Part shown: positions 30,290-32,020 of the stretch, piece after piece
Layout: every line of letters begins with the position of its first letter
How positions within the stretch are numbered: the first letter of the stretch is position 1
Source of the DNA: Pseudomonadota bacterium
GTDB lineage: Bacteria; Myxococcota; Myxococcia; Myxococcales; Myxococcaceae
Direction: 5' to 3'
NCBI GenBank assembly: GCA_023426545.1
Contig: JAFAAN010000015.1
Span: forward strand, 1-32,020
DNA: 32,020 nt
Notes under the pieces: model-generated
Databases searched by the model: none
The model's input: the letters and a program-made list of their open reading frames with translations, nothing else
Told to the model about the DNA's origin: nothing
Position numbers and translations under genes: made by a program

Positions 30290-31336
30290 ATGTCCTTGCC
30301 CACGCTGCTCCGGGGCGCGGGCCTCGCCTGCGCGCTCGCCCTCATCGCCGCATGCCGCATCGAGTCCGCCGCGCCCTCGTCCGGGCCAGCGGGCGCCCCT
30401 GGCGACGCGCCGACCGGAGACGTCTGGGTCTACACGTCCATGTACCGGCACGTCCTGGACGCGCTGGAGCCCCTGCTGAAGGAGCGGCTGCCCGGCGTCC
30501 AGGTGCGCTGGTATCAGGCCGGCAGTGAGAAGGTGGCCAGCCGGCTGGAGGCGGAGCGCGCCGCGGGCGCCGTTCGCGCGGACCTGCTCGCCACGTCGGA
30601 CCCGTTCCTCTACGAGCGGCTCGCGCGAGAGGGCGCGCTGCTCCGCTATGCCTCGCCCAACGTGCTCCGGGTGCCCCGCGCCCTGGTGGACCTGGACGCG
30701 CGCTACGCGGCCCTGCGCCTGTCCACCATGGTCCTGGTCCACCGCGAGGGCGGGCCCCCACCGCCCACGTCCTTCGCGGAGCTGGCCCAGGGCCCCTGGA
30801 CGGGGCGCGTGGCCATCGGCGACCCGCTGACGTCGGGCACCGCCTTCACCTGGGCCGTGTTCTGCGACGCGCGGTACGGCGAGGCCTTCTTCACCGGGCT
30901 GCGCCAGCGCGGCGCCATCGTCGCGGGAGGCAACGCGGCGGTGCTCCAGAAGGTGGAGAGCGGCGAAGCGGACGCGGGCGTGCTCCTGCTGGAGAACGTG
31001 CTCGCGGCCCGGGCGCGCGGCAGCCCCCTCCAGGTGGTGTGGCCCACGGATGGCGCCGTGGTCATCCCGGGGCCTGCGGCGCTCTTCGCGACGACGCCCA
31101 ACCCCGTGGCGGCGAAGGCGGTGGTGGACGTGCTGCTGTCGCCGGAGGGACAGCGCCTCATCGTCGAGCAGGGCGGCATGCACGCGGTGGACCCCCGGCT
31201 CGCCGGCCCTGGGGGTGAGCCCGGCGTCGACGCCCTGCTGGAGCGCGCGCGCCCGTGGACGCCCGAGCTGCTCGAACGCGGGCTCACGCAGGGCGGGGCC
31301 GTGAAGGAGCGCTTCCGTCAGGCGTTCACGCGATGA
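30290..31336 (+). CDS. ABC transporter substrate-binding lipoprotein (ferric iron type)
   Basis: A 348-residue periplasmic binding protein tethered by a lipid (MSLPTLLRGAGLACALALIA, Cys22). The core has the type 2 fold pattern of Fe(III)-binding/AfuA-like proteins: DVWVYTSMYRHVLDALEPLL, FAELAQGPWTGRVAIGDPLT, SGTAFTWAVF, VVIPGPAALFATTPNP and AAKAVVDVLLSPEGQRLI. Relatives bind ferric iron, 2-aminoethylphosphonate or polyamines; the substrate is not fixed here. The stop overlaps the start of the permease as ATGA, so the two are co-translated. Confidence 0.88.
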   Translation: MSLPTLLRGAGLACALALIAACRIESAAPSSGPAGAPGDAPTGDVWVYTSMYRHVLDALEPLLKERLPGVQVRWYQAGSEKVASRLEAERAAGAVRADLLATSDPFLYERLAREGALLRYASPNVLRVPRALVDLDARYAALRLSTMVLVHREGGPPPPTSFAELAQGPWTGRVAIGDPLTSGTAFTWAVFCDARYGEAFFTGLRQRGAIVAGGNAAVLQKVESGEADAGVLLLENVLAARARGSPLQVVWPTDGAVVIPGPAALFATTPNPVAAKAVVDVLLSPEGQRLIVEQGGMHAVDPRLAGPGGEPGVDALLERARPWTPELLERGLTQGGAVKERFRQAFTR

Positions 31337-32020
31337 GCGCGGCGGCGTCCAGGCCGTGGTGGCTCGGGCTCGGCGCGTGGCTGGCGCCGGTGCTCTGCTT
31401 CTCCGTGCTCCCCGTGGGAGCGCTGCTCTGGCGGGGCATGGCACACGCCGAGACGAGCGGCCTCGGCTGGCTGCTCGCGGAGCGGGCCGCACTGGGCGAC
31501 ACGCTGGCCATCGCCACGGGCGCGGCGGCGCTGGCCTTCGCCGCGGGGACGCCGCTGGCGCTGGTGCTGTTTCGCACGGACCTGCCCCTGCGCGGCGCCT
31601 TCACGGTGCTGTTCACCCTCCCCTCCGCCGTGCCCGCCTTCATCTGGGGCATGGGCTGGCTGTCGCTGGCGAGCCCGCGCGCCGGCTACCTCAACCGGCT
31701 GCTGGGCGCCGACACCTTCGACATCTACGGCCCGGTGGGCATCGCCTTCGTGGAGGGCGTGTCCGGCCTTCCGCTGGTGCTGCTGGCGGGCGCGGCGGCC
31801 CTGCGGCGGGTGGACCCGGCGCTGGAGGAAGCCGCGCGCGTGTGCGGGGCCTCGACGGCGCGTGCGCTGCTGACCACCACCTTGCCGCTGGCGCTGCCGT
31901 CGCTCCTGTCCGGCGCGGTGATGGTGTTCCTCATGGCCGCCTCGTCCTTCGGCGTGCCGTACCTCCTGGGCGTGTCCGCGTCGCCGCCCACGCGGGTGCT
32001 CACCACGCGCATCTACGAGC
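31333..32020 (+). CDS. ABC transporter permease, FbpB/SfuB type (3' partial)
   Basis: The first 229 codons of an inner-membrane permease; the frame runs off the window end. Several membrane helices are visible (WLAPVLCFSVLPVGALLW, LAIATGAAALAFAAGTPLAL, FTVLFTLPSAVPAFIWGMGW, VGIAFVEGVSGLPLVLLAGA, LLSGAVMVFLMAASSFGVPY). The EAA loop that docks the ATPase is EEAARVCGASTARALLTTTL, with the conserved Gly. Iron-type permeases of this family are usually near 500-550 residues with two such halves, so about half is missing. The ATG at 31333 overlaps the binding protein stop (ATGA). An ATPase gene is expected downstream. Confidence 0.88.
   Translation, partial: MSAAASRPWWLGLGAWLAPVLCFSVLPVGALLWRGMAHAETSGLGWLLAERAALGDTLAIATGAAALAFAAGTPLALVLFRTDLPLRGAFTVLFTLPSAVPAFIWGMGWLSLASPRAGYLNRLLGADTFDIYGPVGIAFVEGVSGLPLVLLAGAAALRRVDPALEEAARVCGASTARALLTTTLPLALPSLLSGAVMVFLMAASSFGVPYLLGVSASPPTRVLTTRIYE

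Noticed and set aside
28898..31492. 864-codon minus-strand open frame
   Set aside because: It is antisense of the di-haem and binding-protein genes. No motif, and composition is of a shadow frame.
1..32020. tRNA, rRNA, CRISPR, transposon, integrase or attachment site
   Set aside because: Looked for and not seen: no cloverleaf, no regular spaced repeats, no terminal inverted repeats with a transposase, no integrase.

Overview
The window reads as a piece of a myxobacterial chromosome, most likely from the Myxococcaceae (Myxococcus, Corallococcus or Pyxidicoccus type). The assignment is an inference. It rests on very high GC with almost exclusive G/C third codon positions, many lipoproteins, Asp/Ala/Gly ('PDAG') low-complexity linkers behind lipoprotein signals, a DUF1592/DUF1552 pair, and gene families common in that group. 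About 32 protein genes can be supported. No rRNA, tRNA, CRISPR array, transposase, integrase or prophage gene was seen. Apart from one probably frameshifted small gene, the window looks like ordinary chromosome rather than an island.

Layout. 2-1627 is the 3' part of a membrane metallophosphoesterase. 1680-3116 (MocR-type regulator, minus) and 3311-3652 (DUF2917, plus) are divergent around a palindromic operator candidate. 3822-5228 is a secreted di-heme cytochrome c and 5353-6072 a methyltransferase. The minus-strand block 9572-6145 holds a lipoprotein with a coupled 79-residue protein, a START-domain protein, a TraR/DksA-type zinc finger, and a small HTH gene coupled to a SEC-C methionine aminopeptidase. 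9706-11861 carries glutathione peroxidase and a HAD 5'-nucleotidase. 11995-14370 holds two zinc-ribbon proteins and two very basic small proteins. 14419-16290 (minus) carries three exported proteins, one with a Cys-rich HD-dyad domain resembling phospholipase A2 active sites. CheR (minus) and an M3 oligopeptidase lipoprotein (plus) diverge at 17237/17373. 19689-22729 is a coupled DUF1592/DUF1552 pair. 22847-24276 is a tandem pair of CAP/SCP lipoproteins. 24270-27179 (minus) holds dienelactone hydrolase, FKBP isomerase and a DUF3445 haem-type protein. 27382-30172 is a beta-helix/di-haem lipoprotein pair of the TIGR03805/TIGR03806 type. 30290-32020 is a solute-binding lipoprotein coupled to an ABC permease that runs off the window.

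Themes. Roughly a third of the genes encode probable lipoproteins. Three carry CxxCH haem motifs, a fourth is a haem-dependent demethylase relative, and the last operon resembles ferric-iron uptake, so cell-envelope redox and metal chemistry dominate. Start/stop overlaps (ATGA or GTGA) mark four coupled gene pairs: HTH/map, lipoprotein/79 aa, DUF1592/DUF1552 and binding protein/permease. Several lipoprotein genes lack a ribosome-binding site. Two of them have promoter-like elements placed so that transcription would begin at or within a few bases of the start codon.

The most interesting items are the beta-helix/di-haem pair with its structured leader, the Cys-rich PLA2-like protein, the two basic proteins, the apparent frameshifted small gene between the CAP copies, and the candidate leaderless promoters. 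None is proven from sequence alone.
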